Assembly: GCF_002742445.1 (NCBI RefSeq)
Contig: NZ_NJNQ01000009.1
Location: 1-54,487, forward strand
DNA from: Bifidobacterium sp. N4G05
GTDB taxonomy: Bacteria > Actinomycetota > Actinomycetes > Actinomycetales > Bifidobacteriaceae
Direction: 5' to 3'
DNA: 54,487 bases
Under the pieces are notes generated by a model. It saw only the letters and a list, made by a program, of their open reading frames with translations, made no database searches and was not told where the DNA came from. The first letter of the stretch is position 1; each line of letters begins with the position of its first letter. A program made the position numbers and the translations under genes. Below are positions 43,943-53,508 of the stretch, piece after piece.

Positions 43943-46120
43943 ATGGCTAACGAGCCTAACGAGGATGAGCCGCTGTTTCACGCAGCCACATACACGCAGG
44001 CGCCGAAGGTTTCGCACAAGGTGCTGACCAAGGAAGAGCGACAGGAGCTGATCAAGCAGCACGAGGAGAAGCAGCAGGAGGCCGCCAAACTTGACCAGGT
44101 GGCCAGCAAAGGTCCCATCGGCCGCTGGTGGAGCCGTCTGCAATCCGGGCCAAACAAAATCACGCCTGCCATGGCGATCGTGGCGTTGGGCGTGGTATAT
44201 GGCGATATCGGCACCTCGCCGCTGTACACCATGCAGACGTTCCTCAACGGGCAGGGCGGACTCGCGCACGCTGACCACGAGGCCGTGCTCGGCGTGCTTT
44301 CGTTGGTGTTCTGGTCAATCACACTCATCACCACTGTCAAATACGTGCTGATTGCCATGCGCATCGACAACAAGGGCGAAGGCGGCATTTTCGCGCTGTA
44401 CTCGTTGATTCGCAAGTACGGTGCATGGCTTGCGATTCCCGCCATGCTCGGCGGTGCCGCGTTCCTCGCCGATTCCGTGCTCACCCCAGCCGTGTCCATC
44501 AGCTCGGCAGTGGAAGGTTTGGAAACACTACCGGCTTTTGAAAAACTTTTTACCGAAAACAAGCAGCTGACCCTGATGATCACCGCGGCCATCATTCTGA
44601 TACTGTTCTCTGCGCAGTCGCGTGGCACTGAGCGTATCGGCAAGGTGTTCGGTTCGGTCGTGCTTATCTGGTTCTCGTTCCTAGCGGTTGTCGGCTTGGC
44701 GAACCTCAGTCAGTATTGGGGCGTGTTCGCGGCGCTCAACCCCTTGTACGGTGTCAGATTCCTGTTCAGCAGCCATAATGCCGCTGGTCTTGCCATCATG
44801 GGTACGGTGTTCCTGTCAACCACCGGTGCCGAAGCGCTTTATTCCGACATGGGTCACGTTGGACGTGGCAACATCTATTTCACGTGGCCGTTCATCAAAA
44901 TCGCGCTTGTGCTCTGTTATTTCGGCCAAGGCGCATGGATGCTCAATCATTGGGATGATTCGGCTTATGCCCGCACGCACGGTTTGAACCCGTTCTTCGA
45001 AATGATGACGCCCAGCGTGCGTTACGTGGCCGTCGTGCTTTCCGTGGTCGCGGGCGTTATCGCCTCGCAGGCATTGATCACCGGCGCGTTCACGATGGTG
45101 TCTGAAGCCACCCATCTGAACTGGATGCCGCATCTTCAGGTTCGTTACCCGGCCCGTACCCGCGGCCAGCTGTACATTCCTGTGGTCAATGTGGTGCTTT
45201 GCGTTTCCACGCTGTTGGTTTTGGCGCTATTCCGCGATTCCGAGCATATTTCCGCGGCGTATGGCCTGGCGTTGACCATCACAATGATCACCACCACCAT
45301 TCTGCTTGCCGTCTACATCTGGCATTCAGGGCGTCGTATCGGAGCGGTCGTATTCACCGTGCTGTTCCTTGCGATTCAGTTCATGTTTTTCTTCGCTTCC
45401 ATGGCGAAGTTCCTGCATGGTGGCTGGTTCACAATGCTGCTTACCTTCGCGATTCTGCTGGTCATGTATACGTGGAACGAAGGCACGAAGCTGGAACGTG
45501 CGCAGCGTCGTCATATGCAGCCCGCCGAGTGCCTGCCGGTGCTGGAGCGGCTGCATGATGACGATACGATTCCGTATTTTGCCGACAATATCGTTTACCT
45601 CACGTCGGATCCGGAGATGAAGCGTATCGATACCGATATCTTCTTCTCGATTTTCGCCGACCATCCAAAACGTGCCCGCGCTTGGTGGGCGGTTTCTGTC
45701 GAGACCGCTGATGAGCCGTTCACTCGCGAGTATTCGGTTGAGAATTTCGGCACGGATTACATGTTCCGTGTTCGCATTCGGCTTGGTTTCAAGGTTTCTC
45801 AGTCGATTCCGGCTTACATTCATCAGATCATGAACGATTTGTCGAAGTCGGGGGATCTGCCGAAGCAGGAAAGCCGTTATCCGAAGCTTGATGCTGATCC
45901 GAATATCGGTCCGATTCGATATGTGCTGATTCACAAGGCGCTTATGCCTGAGTCGAAGGTATCGCAGCGTGGCGCGATTTCTTTGGAAATCAAGTATGCG
46001 ATCCGTCGTCTTGCGGGATCTCCGGTCAAATGGTTCGGCCTTGCGCCTTACAATCCACTGATTGAGATACAGCCGCTGTTCCTCGCGACTCAGCGTCCTC
46101 CGCGGCTAAAGCGTGTGTGA
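43943..46120 (+). CDS. kup: Potassium uptake protein Kup
   Basis: 725 residues. The Kup/HAK/KT family pattern is clear: ALGVVYGDIGTSPLYT in the first span, about twelve spans to residue 535, the family motif STTGAEALYSDMGHVG and a cytoplasmic C-terminal domain with Kup features (VERL-like segments, GTDYMFRVRIRLGF). It takes up potassium with protons across the membrane. A charged N-terminal extension of about 70 residues is rich in Lys, Glu and Gln. ATG at 43943 has GGAGG seven bases upstream; a longer frame from 43901 has none. Monocistronic, with its own promoter and terminator. Confidence 0.96.
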   Translation: MANEPNEDEPLFHAATYTQAPKVSHKVLTKEERQELIKQHEEKQQEAAKLDQVASKGPIGRWWSRLQSGPNKITPAMAIVALGVVYGDIGTSPLYTMQTFLNGQGGLAHADHEAVLGVLSLVFWSITLITTVKYVLIAMRIDNKGEGGIFALYSLIRKYGAWLAIPAMLGGAAFLADSVLTPAVSISSAVEGLETLPAFEKLFTENKQLTLMITAAIILILFSAQSRGTERIGKVFGSVVLIWFSFLAVVGLANLSQYWGVFAALNPLYGVRFLFSSHNAAGLAIMGTVFLSTTGAEALYSDMGHVGRGNIYFTWPFIKIALVLCYFGQGAWMLNHWDDSAYARTHGLNPFFEMMTPSVRYVAVVLSVVAGVIASQALITGAFTMVSEATHLNWMPHLQVRYPARTRGQLYIPVVNVVLCVSTLLVLALFRDSEHISAAYGLALTITMITTTILLAVYIWHSGRRIGAVVFTVLFLAIQFMFFFASMAKFLHGGWFTMLLTFAILLVMYTWNEGTKLERAQRRHMQPAECLPVLERLHDDDTIPYFADNIVYLTSDPEMKRIDTDIFFSIFADHPKRARAWWAVSVETADEPFTREYSVENFGTDYMFRVRIRLGFKVSQSIPAYIHQIMNDLSKSGDLPKQESRYPKLDADPNIGPIRYVLIHKALMPESKVSQRGAISLEIKYAIRRLAGSPVKWFGLAPYNPLIEIQPLFLATQRPPRLKRV

Positions 46121-46131
46121 AACAAGCCGTG

Positions 46132-46186
46132 AAACGGGCTGCATGATGATGATGATCGCTTCTGCCATCGTCGCGCAGCCCGTTTT
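46132..46186 (+). terminator. kup terminator
   Basis: AAACGGGCTGC (46132-46142) pairs with GCAGCCCGTTT (46175-46185), with T-rich continuation (GTTTTC). The loop carries ATGATGATGATGATC. Confidence 0.7.
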
Positions 46187-46321
46187 CGTAGGGACATTTT
46201 GTAGGTTTTGCACGGTCTTATCGCGAAGAATCGTTGGAATCACGCGGTTTTTTGCACGCTATAAGCAATGTCGATAGCCATATGCGCGCGTTGCAGCACA
46301 AGCCCTGTAGAGTAATCAACC

Positions 46322-47206
46322 ATGTGCAGATTACTTGGATTCGCGGCAGCCGGAAGCAACACCAGTCTCAATGGTGTGCTCGGCATGCAGACCGTACGCG
46401 ATTTCCGTGATCTGAGTGAAATCCACAACGATGGCTGGGGCTCCGCGCTGGTCACCGTGCCGAGCGAGTCGCCGTACCTACGTGACGGTGGCGCTCCCAC
46501 TCCGGAAACCGGCACCGCCATCTACAAGAACACGATCGCGGCCCGCCATGATCCGATTTTCGACGAGCTCGCCAACGCTCCGGCCCGTGGAGGCCTGTGG
46601 CACCTACGTTTGGCCAGCTCGAACCTGCCGCTGATTCTCGAAAACCAGCAGCCGTTCTACGCCAACGGATTGAGCTTCATCCACAATGGCGATATTTCCG
46701 ACGATCAGGGTCGCAACATCATCACCAACCGTGCGTTCCCAGTCGATCCGAATATCGTGCAGTCCACCGGCGGCCGTTCCGATTCCGCCATTTTCTTCGC
46801 AGTGATTCTGCAGTACATCGGTTTTGGTTTCGCGCTCGACGAGGCGGTCGCGCAGGCTGTGCGCGAACTGCGCAAAAGCTATCCGAAATCCAGCTACAAC
46901 TGCATGATTCAGAGCCAAGACCAGTTCATCGCTCTGTGCGCGGCCGGTCGTGAGGTCACGTCCAAGCGCATTGTGGAAATCTACGACCAGTACGGACGTG
47001 GCGACCAGGCGCATGACTATCGTGTGATGCGCTATCGTGCGCTCGGCGAATCCGAAGCGGATCAGGCTGCAGGCCAGCTGAAGGGCGTGGTTGTGGCCAG
47101 CTCCGGTTTCGATCAGCGTGCCGAAGATGGCTGGACTCGTTTGGAAAACGATCGGATGATCGTCGCTTCTAACCGTACCGGCGCATTTCGCGTGCGTTCT
47201 ATCTGA
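46322..47206 (+). CDS. Class II glutamine amidotransferase (YafJ/EgtC-like)
   Basis: 294 residues. The N-terminus MCRLLGF exposes Cys2, the nucleophile after Met removal, and the GATase_4 fold follows (NDGWGSAL, GGLWHLRLASSN, SFIHNGDISD). It would hydrolyse glutamine and pass on ammonia; the acceptor is unknown, since no synthetase domain or neighbour identifies it. No ribosome site is visible; TAGAGT (46308-46313) lies 8 bases before the ATG, so the mRNA may be leaderless. Widespread in actinobacteria as a stand-alone gene. Confidence 0.88.
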   Translation: MCRLLGFAAAGSNTSLNGVLGMQTVRDFRDLSEIHNDGWGSALVTVPSESPYLRDGGAPTPETGTAIYKNTIAARHDPIFDELANAPARGGLWHLRLASSNLPLILENQQPFYANGLSFIHNGDISDDQGRNIITNRAFPVDPNIVQSTGGRSDSAIFFAVILQYIGFGFALDEAVAQAVRELRKSYPKSSYNCMIQSQDQFIALCAAGREVTSKRIVEIYDQYGRGDQAHDYRVMRYRALGESEADQAAGQLKGVVVASSGFDQRAEDGWTRLENDRMIVASNRTGAFRVRSI

Positions 47207-47235
47207 AATTCGTAAGCTGAAATCCGTACTTGGGA

Positions 47236-47287
47236 ATTTTCGACCGTAATTTTCGACTGTAATTTTCGACTGTAATTTTCATCTGGG
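47236..47287 (+). repeat. 13-bp tandem repeat
   Basis: ATTTTCGAC(C/T)GTA repeated at 47236, 47249 and 47262, then a degenerate fourth unit ATTTTCATCTGGG. Located between the amidotransferase and HD-domain genes. No other function visible. Confidence 0.8.
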
Positions 47288-47355
47288 ATTTCTGGACATT
47301 TTTTCGACCGGATTCAGCATGCGGCAATCGTCATACAGCGCCTAAGATAGGCGGT

Positions 47356-48147
47356 ATGACAACCGGATATATTCCTACACTCGCCCAAGTTGACGAACTG
47401 CATCGAAAAATCGCGCAATCGCAAGCCGCATACGATTTGATTCACGGACATTGCGTAGTCGTTGCCGACATCGCACGTCGCATGGCATGCAGGCAGAACG
47501 CACTTTTCACCCGTCGATGCACGCTACCGGACGACGCCCCCGAAAAAGTGGGCGATTTCGGCCTTAGGCTTACGCAAGATGGCAATGGAGACGAATCGTT
47601 CGGCATGCTTCGCATTCCTTCCATTCCATCATCGGACGGGCTTACGGGCGGAACCGTTCCGCCAAGGCTGATCGATGAGCATCTGGTGGTGATCGGTGGT
47701 CTGCTGCATGATATCGGCACGTATTTTCTGCTCAAACAAGATGGTTCCGACGGTGGGCCGCTGAAATTCGACGGTCCGAATTACGTGCGGCATGGGCTTA
47801 AAGGCTACGAATATTTGTTGAATGAGGGTGTTGACGAGTCCATCGCGCAGTTCGCGCGCAACCACACCGGTGTGGGACTCACCAAAGAAGCGGTGGAATC
47901 GCAAGGATTGCCGCTGCCTCCGGCCGACTATGTGCCCATGAATCTTGAGCAGGAAGTGGTGATGGTGGCCGACAAGTACAACAGCAAGTCGATTCCGCCG
48001 AAGTTCCTGACTGCCGAAGCCTATGCGCGCAAAGCGGCCCGTTTCGGCGAAAGCAACAGGCGCGAATGGCTGCGGCTGCTCGAACGATACGGCGTGCTTG
48101 ACGTCACGCCACTTGCCGAGCAGTACCACATGCGTATCGCGGAGTAG
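47356..48147 (+). CDS. HD-domain phosphohydrolase-like protein
   Basis: 263 residues. HD superfamily metal motif: H32 (HCVVVADIA), H118-D119 in GLLHDIGTY and a late Asp in VMVADKYNS. There is an insert of about 50 residues between the first two motifs (FTRRCTLPDDAPEK...). The family hydrolyses nucleotides or phosphate esters; the substrate is unknown. TAAGAT (47343-47348) lies seven bases before the ATG and could be a -10 box for a leaderless transcript, although AGGCGG may serve as a close ribosome site. Convergent with the ABC ATPase gene. Confidence 0.85.
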   Translation: MTTGYIPTLAQVDELHRKIAQSQAAYDLIHGHCVVVADIARRMACRQNALFTRRCTLPDDAPEKVGDFGLRLTQDGNGDESFGMLRIPSIPSSDGLTGGTVPPRLIDEHLVVIGGLLHDIGTYFLLKQDGSDGGPLKFDGPNYVRHGLKGYEYLLNEGVDESIAQFARNHTGVGLTKEAVESQGLPLPPADYVPMNLEQEVVMVADKYNSKSIPPKFLTAEAYARKAARFGESNRREWLRLLERYGVLDVTPLAEQYHMRIAE

Positions 48148-48169
48148 GGCAGACCGCTTTCAGAACACG

Positions 48170-48251
48170 TAAGCCCTTTGGGATTTGGCTAAAACCAGAA
48201 TTCCAAAGGGCTTACCTATGGGCGCGCGAAAGAGTCTATGTTCGCGCGCCC
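48170..48251. terminator. Two stem-loops between convergent HD and ABC genes
   Basis: TAAGCCCTTTGG (48170-48181) with CCAAAGGGCTTA (48203-48214), and GGGCGCGCGAA (48220-48230) with TTCGCGCGCCC (48241-48251), both perfect. Confidence 0.8.
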
Positions 48252-48265
48252 GTTGCACTAGGCGG

Positions 48266-49435
48266 CTAGTCAAGTTCCACGCTGTGCTCCATCGCATCGG
48301 CGACCTCCGGATTGGTGGTCACCACGATGATGGCGCGCTTGCGATCGGTATCGCGCTTGAACTTCTTCAACAGATCCAACACCACGGCCGCATCGTCGGC
48401 ATTCAATCCAGCGGTCGGCTCGTCGGCGATGATCACCTCAGCCTCGCAGCTTAGCGCACGAGCGATGGCCACGCGACGCTGGTTCAGTTCGCTTACTTCG
48501 CCGACTGCCAGGCCGGACGTCACCTCGTCGAAGCCCACGCGCTTGAGCAGTTCGCGGGCGATCACAGGCTTCGGCTTGAGGAAGTTGCGGTTCGATGCAT
48601 CCATGGCGTAGAGCACATTGCCTTCCGCGTCGAGATCGGGGCGGAAAGCGAAACGTTGCGGAATGAATCCGATGCGGTGTCCCAGCACTTCGACCGGTTC
48701 GGTGTCGCTCAGGTTGGCGCTTTTGTGCATCACATTGCCGCGGTCCGTGCGCACCATGCCGACCATGGTGGCCAGCAATGCCTGATGCTGTTCGCGATCC
48801 TCCGCGTCCACAAGCACCGCATGCGTGGAGCCTGCATGGAACGACAACGACAGGTCGTCAAGAATATTGCGGCCGGTCTTGCGATTGGTCACGGTCACAT
48901 GATCGAGCGCGAATGTCGGATTCGTTTTGAAGAAGAACGCATCCTTTTTGCGATTGCGCTTGATTTCATTGTCGAGCTGTGACGAAACGCTGGTCACGGA
49001 ATCGGCTTTCACCGTTTCATGCGATTCCAGTACGGTCGGTTCGTCGGAAGAGCGCAAAGCGAGTGTTTCCTTCACTTGATTCGCGTTACCCGCCACCACG
49101 TCCGAATCGTCATCCTCGGTATCCGCAACGTCATTTGCAGCGTCGGCGGTTTCGTCGGCATCTGCGGTATCGTTGTCTGCAACCGCTGCAGTGTCGTCGT
49201 CATTTGCATCGTCGGAAGTCGCAGCATCGTCATTTTCCGCAATTTCGATATCTGCATTGTCATCGTCGTACATCACCGTAAAATCGATGGATTCAATGGA
49301 ATCTGCGGAAGATGCGTCATCTGCAATATCGCCGATCGCAGTATCATCGACGGTCTCGCTTGCCTCGGCTTCAGCGGTCTCGTCAACCACGGTCTCGTCG
49401 ATGTTTTCGTTCTTATCGTTCATATTGTCGCTCAT
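48266..49435 (-). CDS. ABC-type ATPase subunit with degenerate nucleotide-binding motifs
   Basis: 389 residues. The first 150 are a disordered Asp/Glu/Ala/Thr-rich acidic tail. The ATPase-like domain (about 175-389) aligns with LolD/MacB-type ATPases: Q-loop GFIPQRFAF (Q260) and Walker B VIIADEPTAGLN (E339) are kept. The Walker A position reads VDAEDREQH (209-217) instead of GxxGxGK(S/T), the signature reads VSELNQR instead of LSGGQ, and the H-loop reads TTNP instead of a His. ATP binding of the normal kind is therefore unlikely. It overlaps the permease gene by four bases (ATGA at 49432-49435), so the two are translationally coupled and probably form a complex. Confidence 0.85.
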   Translation of the reverse strand: MSDNMNDKNENIDETVVDETAEAEASETVDDTAIGDIADDASSADSIESIDFTVMYDDDNADIEIAENDDAATSDDANDDDTAAVADNDTADADETADAANDVADTEDDDSDVVAGNANQVKETLALRSSDEPTVLESHETVKADSVTSVSSQLDNEIKRNRKKDAFFFKTNPTFALDHVTVTNRKTGRNILDDLSLSFHAGSTHAVLVDAEDREQHQALLATMVGMVRTDRGNVMHKSANLSDTEPVEVLGHRIGFIPQRFAFRPDLDAEGNVLYAMDASNRNFLKPKPVIARELLKRVGFDEVTSGLAVGEVSELNQRRVAIARALSCEAEVIIADEPTAGLNADDAAVVLDLLKKFKRDTDRKRAIIVVTTNPEVADAMEHSVELD

Positions 49436-50757
49436 GCCGTCACCTCCGAGCGTTCCTCAAACAGTTGGTTCAAGTTGAAGCAGGCCACGCGCACGAACGC
49501 CACGATGCCAAGCGCCAGGCATGCGCCCAAGCCGCACCAGATCACATTCCACACTGAAGCGGACGTGATCGCCACAGTCTGCCCGCCGGCCCACGCGGTG
49601 CCGATCGGCTTCGCCAATAGCGCGCCGGCAACCAAACCGATGATCCAACCCGGAACCGTCATCATGAACGTTTCCAGCATGAACTGCCATCCCAAACGGC
49701 CCTTGGTCACGCCGGTGATCATCGCCATGCCGATCTCGTCGCGCCGACCGCCGACTGCCGCCCACACAATCAATGCCAGCAACGCGATTCCGCCGACGAT
49801 CGTCACGGCCAACAGCACGATGCGTGCGGCCGAAGCGGCGGAATCAAGCGGCTCAATCGACTTCTTATAGGCGGTAAGCGACGGCGAGGTGATCTCGTAC
49901 GTCTTCGTGTCCAACTTGGCCTTCTTCACCGCGCGCACGAACTTGTCGTACGTGGAAGGATTCGCCAGCGAGAACACGATATTGAGATTCGGAACGCCCC
50001 ATCCCGTGGCCCCCGTCGTGTCAAGCCCGTTCTTGGCGAAGTTGAGATACGTCGTGTAGATCACGTTTTCACGATTGTCCTTCGCGTATTTTGCGTCGGA
50101 ACCGTTGCCCTCAGGCACGTCGCTGTCATATTCGTAAATGCCGCGCACGGTGAATGTGTACGTTTCGGAAGCCTTCGACGGATTGCCGACCGTCACCTTG
50201 TCGCCGACCTTGAGATTGTTCTTATCGGCTAGCGCCTGCGAAATGAGTACGCCGTCGCTCTGCGTCTTATAGCTCAGATGCTTGCCCTTGACCACTTTGT
50301 AGTAGCCGTAATCGTTGATTTTCGTGGCATCCAACGTGTAGAACGCTTGCAGGGTCAGATTGCCGCCGGTCTTGTCTTCGCTGGTATCGCTTTTCGCGGC
50401 GATCGCCTGCAACGACTTGCTTTCACGCACCGGCACTGACGTTGCCAATGTGTATTCGAAGGTCACGCTGCTGTTCTGTGCGGCCGTTGCGTACGTGCCG
50501 TACTTTTCCCACGTCAAGTATTTGTCGGTATAGCTGGAATCGGCGCCGTCGCGCTTGGCTTTGGTTTGCGCGGTCGGCCGAATTACCGCAGTGGCTTTCT
50601 GCGACTGGTATGTTTCATTATTGGCGGTGTTGTCTGCTCGTATGACTGCCAGATCCACGGCAGCCGAGAAAGACACCAGTAGTGCGAGTAGGGCGATCAG
50701 CGCGGTGCGCCATTTGACGCGGCCGAGCGCCGCCCATGCGTTCTTGAGAACGAACAT
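49432..50757 (-). CDS. FtsX/MacB-type ABC permease
   Basis: 441 residues. One span (about 17-38) leads into a large extracellular MacB-PCD-like domain (about 40-300), followed by three C-terminal spans (about 312-338, 350-376 and 395-420), the usual four-span FtsX layout. The segment GRRDEIGMAMITGVTKGRLGWQF is the conserved loop of this family. Such proteins couple cytoplasmic ATPases to extracellular work (peptide or lipid export, cell-wall hydrolase control). The partner ATPase encoded next is degenerate. The ATG at 50757 follows GGAGAAGTACCGC on the minus strand. Ligand unknown. Confidence 0.86.
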   Translation of the reverse strand: MFVLKNAWAALGRVKWRTALIALLALLVSFSAAVDLAVIRADNTANNETYQSQKATAVIRPTAQTKAKRDGADSSYTDKYLTWEKYGTYATAAQNSSVTFEYTLATSVPVRESKSLQAIAAKSDTSEDKTGGNLTLQAFYTLDATKINDYGYYKVVKGKHLSYKTQSDGVLISQALADKNNLKVGDKVTVGNPSKASETYTFTVRGIYEYDSDVPEGNGSDAKYAKDNRENVIYTTYLNFAKNGLDTTGATGWGVPNLNIVFSLANPSTYDKFVRAVKKAKLDTKTYEITSPSLTAYKKSIEPLDSAASAARIVLLAVTIVGGIALLALIVWAAVGGRRDEIGMAMITGVTKGRLGWQFMLETFMMTVPGWIIGLVAGALLAKPIGTAWAGGQTVAITSASVWNVIWCGLGACLALGIVAFVRVACFNLNQLFEERSEVTA

Positions 50758-50959
50758 GCGGTACTTCTCCAGTTCTCTGTTATTGCGCGCCGGCGCATGC
50801 CGACGTCAGCGTTGGCCGGGACGCGCGCTCCGCAGCAAGGCAGGCCCGTAGCGCATGGTGCGTCCCGTGAAATTATCTTGGGCTTCCAACGTGATTGTTT
50901 TCTTGCGCAACACTGTTATACCCCTGCATGAAGTCTGAATGATTCCTGAAAATCGACCG

Positions 50960-50988
50960 TTGGGCATGGTTGCGGCGCTCGCTATGAT
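50960..50988 (+). promoter_or_regulatory. Promoter for a leaderless transcript
   Basis: TTGGGC (50960-50965), 17-base spacer, TATGAT (50983-50988). The expected transcription start is at 50996, exactly the A of an in-frame ATG. Confidence 0.6.
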
Positions 50989-50995
50989 GGAATTG

Positions 50996-53386
50996 ATGAC
51001 TTCCGAACAGATTACAAATGCCGGTTCCGTTACGGCCGATCATGACTCGATTCAGACGCATGCGCAGACTCGGTCTCGGCAGAACAGCTTGGCCACGGGC
51101 GGCCCGTCCGAGCGGAAATGTGATCTGCGATGGCGTCCCGCTATGCTGCATTCGGCGTCGCTCCGCGCGTTATTGCCGTGGCTTACGTCGATTATCGGCA
51201 TCGTGTCCGCGTTATGCTTGGTGATTGCGTGGTTCCCCTCCACGGTGTGGAATACGCCGATTGCCAGCAGCGATGCCCCCGCGCATTACTATTTCATTCG
51301 CCGCCTGCTTGACGAAGGTTTGGGGGCGGCATTGCATTTGTGGCCTCATAATTCGTTTTATCCGCCGTTATTCCACATTTGCGCTTATTTCGTGATCAAA
51401 ATCGCGGTGCTGTTCGGCGTGCAATGTTCGATTTACGCGGCATTCAATATCACGTGGATCATCGCTTCGGGCGTGATTTTTCCTTCCGGAATGCTGGTAT
51501 TGTGCAGGTATTTTCTACAACGTTGGAATCGCGGCAATCCAATTTCCAATCCAATTTCACGTATTTCCAATCCAATTTCACGTATTTCGCAAGCATCGCC
51601 TACTTCTGAATCGTCGTCCGTATCTGAATCGTCGAATGTTTCAAACCAGCATGCATCGTCAGCTGTAAATCAGCAATATAACGCCACTCTCGACGCTACT
51701 TTCGTTCTGCAGAATCTGCTTGGACTGTTCGTGCCGGTGCTTGCCGTCAGCTCGGTGTGCCACCCGTACGGACTACTGAATGCCGGCCCGCTGATCGCAT
51801 TCGGTTTCGCCACTTCGCTGCTGCCGTTCTTTATCGCTGCCACGTTGCGCTTGTTCGATGAGATCTCCGCACGCGAGCATATAGTGAAATGGCTTGCGAT
51901 TACTGCAATTGCAGGCGTGATCTGTTTGGTTGCGCACCCGCGTATTGCATTCACGTACGCTCTGATTTTGGTGCCTTTCATTGTGTTGCGTTTGCCGTGG
52001 AAGCTGATTCTTGGCGCGTTTATCGCCATGTGTGTCGGCGCGGTGGCGTTTGTGGCTCTGATGCTCACGTCGTTCAAATCGGATCGTTGGGCGAATCCCG
52101 CTTCCTGGTTCCACAGTCATCAGCCGTCCAAGAATTTGTGGGAGTCGATTTCGTTCTGTTTCGCGGATGGTCTTGACGGTTTTCCTGCGATTCTGTTCGC
52201 ATTATTGCTGATTGCGGGAACCGTTGCCGCTTTTGTTTGCGCCTCCCGCCGCACTGTTGTGCGCTTTTCGGATTCGCTTTCGGTTGCTGTTTCCACTGTG
52301 GCTCCCGCTTTTTCCGCTGATGCTGATGCTTTGGCTTCCGATACTGCGGTTCCCGCTCCTGCTGTTTCCCCGGTTCCCACTTCCGGTCTGCCGGCTGTCT
52401 CGTGTTCCGATGCTGCTGACGTCTCCTTATTCGAATCGTCCGAACCATCTCGACCTCGCCGCAACGATCGCCTGCGTGACGTGATCGCGTTGATGGCCGC
52501 ATTTCTGCTGGTCACACTGGTTTATGTGTGCACGGTCACGTTGGTTGGCGCGCTGCCGAATATCATCAGCGCTCCTTGGTATCGCGATGAAAACCGTATT
52601 GTGACCATGCTTCCGCTGGTTGCGTTGCCGTTGCTTGTCATTGGCGTCAACGCGTTTTCCGAATGCGTTTCCGCGTGCGCCACATCCGCTTCTTTCGCTC
52701 TTTCTGCATCTTCCTTCTCCGCGAAGAATAGTGTTTCTTCTTCTTCCGTTCCTTCTCTTTCTTCTGGGCCTGCTGTTTCTTCCGTGAAGAGTGTTTCTTT
52801 CATTTCTAATTGGATCGGCCCAATCGCCGCATTCCTCGTAGTTGCGATACTTGCGGTTTCCGCGCAGATCGTATGTCCGTCTCGCACTGCAGTTCGTGAC
52901 GCGATCATCGCGCATTCCAGCTTGGATCAAAGCGACCCCAACGAGCAGCTCACCGAGCAGAAGATCATTGTGCTGCGCAAGGTCACGGAACGTACTGGCA
53001 CTCAGGCCACCATCATTTCCGATCCGCTGAACGGTTCGATGTATGCGGAGACGCTGTTCAACGCGAACATGCTGTATCCGATCATCAATGCGCGCACCGA
53101 TGTGTCATCCGCTCCGTTCGGCAAAGTGGAGACCGCGTTTGCTTCCGGCGATGTGCAGCAGGTGCTTGGCACGGTATGTCCGCTGACCGACGCTCCGAAG
53201 TACTTTCTTACGATGGGCGACCAAGCGCAAAGCTTGCAGTCGTTCCCGTATCGCGCCCAATACGATTCCTTCCATAATGAGGAATTGATTGATGCGTATG
53301 TGGATGACGGCACGTTGGTGAAGGTTGCCGATTATTCGCAGTATGGCCAGGGTTGGGCTCTCTACCGTTTCGGTTGCGCCGATTAA
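50996..53386 (+). CDS. Large polytopic membrane protein, DUF6541-like
   Basis: 796 residues with about nine or ten hydrophobic spans and a C-terminal soluble domain of about 170 residues (VCPSRTAVRDAIIAHSS onwards). It looks like the actinobacterial DUF6541 family of GT-C-like envelope proteins (conserved WNTPIASSDAPAHYYF and YRDENRIVTMLPL). Function unproven. The start at 50996 fits a leaderless mRNA; a longer frame from 50939 is less likely. Three Ser/Ala-rich low-complexity loops are inserted between spans, and NPISRIS is duplicated by a perfect 21-bp repeat. Likely role: surface glycan or glycolipid assembly (inference). Confidence 0.8.
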   Translation: MTSEQITNAGSVTADHDSIQTHAQTRSRQNSLATGGPSERKCDLRWRPAMLHSASLRALLPWLTSIIGIVSALCLVIAWFPSTVWNTPIASSDAPAHYYFIRRLLDEGLGAALHLWPHNSFYPPLFHICAYFVIKIAVLFGVQCSIYAAFNITWIIASGVIFPSGMLVLCRYFLQRWNRGNPISNPISRISNPISRISQASPTSESSSVSESSNVSNQHASSAVNQQYNATLDATFVLQNLLGLFVPVLAVSSVCHPYGLLNAGPLIAFGFATSLLPFFIAATLRLFDEISAREHIVKWLAITAIAGVICLVAHPRIAFTYALILVPFIVLRLPWKLILGAFIAMCVGAVAFVALMLTSFKSDRWANPASWFHSHQPSKNLWESISFCFADGLDGFPAILFALLLIAGTVAAFVCASRRTVVRFSDSLSVAVSTVAPAFSADADALASDTAVPAPAVSPVPTSGLPAVSCSDAADVSLFESSEPSRPRRNDRLRDVIALMAAFLLVTLVYVCTVTLVGALPNIISAPWYRDENRIVTMLPLVALPLLVIGVNAFSECVSACATSASFALSASSFSAKNSVSSSSVPSLSSGPAVSSVKSVSFISNWIGPIAAFLVVAILAVSAQIVCPSRTAVRDAIIAHSSLDQSDPNEQLTEQKIIVLRKVTERTGTQATIISDPLNGSMYAETLFNANMLYPIINARTDVSSAPFGKVETAFASGDVQQVLGTVCPLTDAPKYFLTMGDQAQSLQSFPYRAQYDSFHNEELIDAYVDDGTLVKVADYSQYGQGWALYRFGCAD
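51546..51587 (+). repeat. Perfect 21-bp tandem duplication in coding sequence
   Basis: Two adjacent identical 21-mers (beginning CCAATCCAATTTCACG) encode NPISRIS twice in a loop of the DUF6541-like protein; a partial third unit precedes them. Confidence 0.9.
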
Positions 53387-53441
53387 TCGATTTTTGGCTG
53401 CGCTGCCTTGTTCTGCCGTCGCCTGCGCGCACATATGTGAG

Positions 53442-53508
53442 GCCGCACTTTCGATCAGTTGAGATCTGAATTTGTTCAGATCAACGATCTGGGTGCGGTT
53501 CTTTTTTT
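53442..53508 (+). terminator. Terminator after DUF6541-like gene
   Basis: CCGCAC and GTGCGG form the base of a long stem with an inner ATCTGAA-TTTG-TTCAGAT hairpin, followed by TTCTTTTTTT. Confidence 0.8.
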
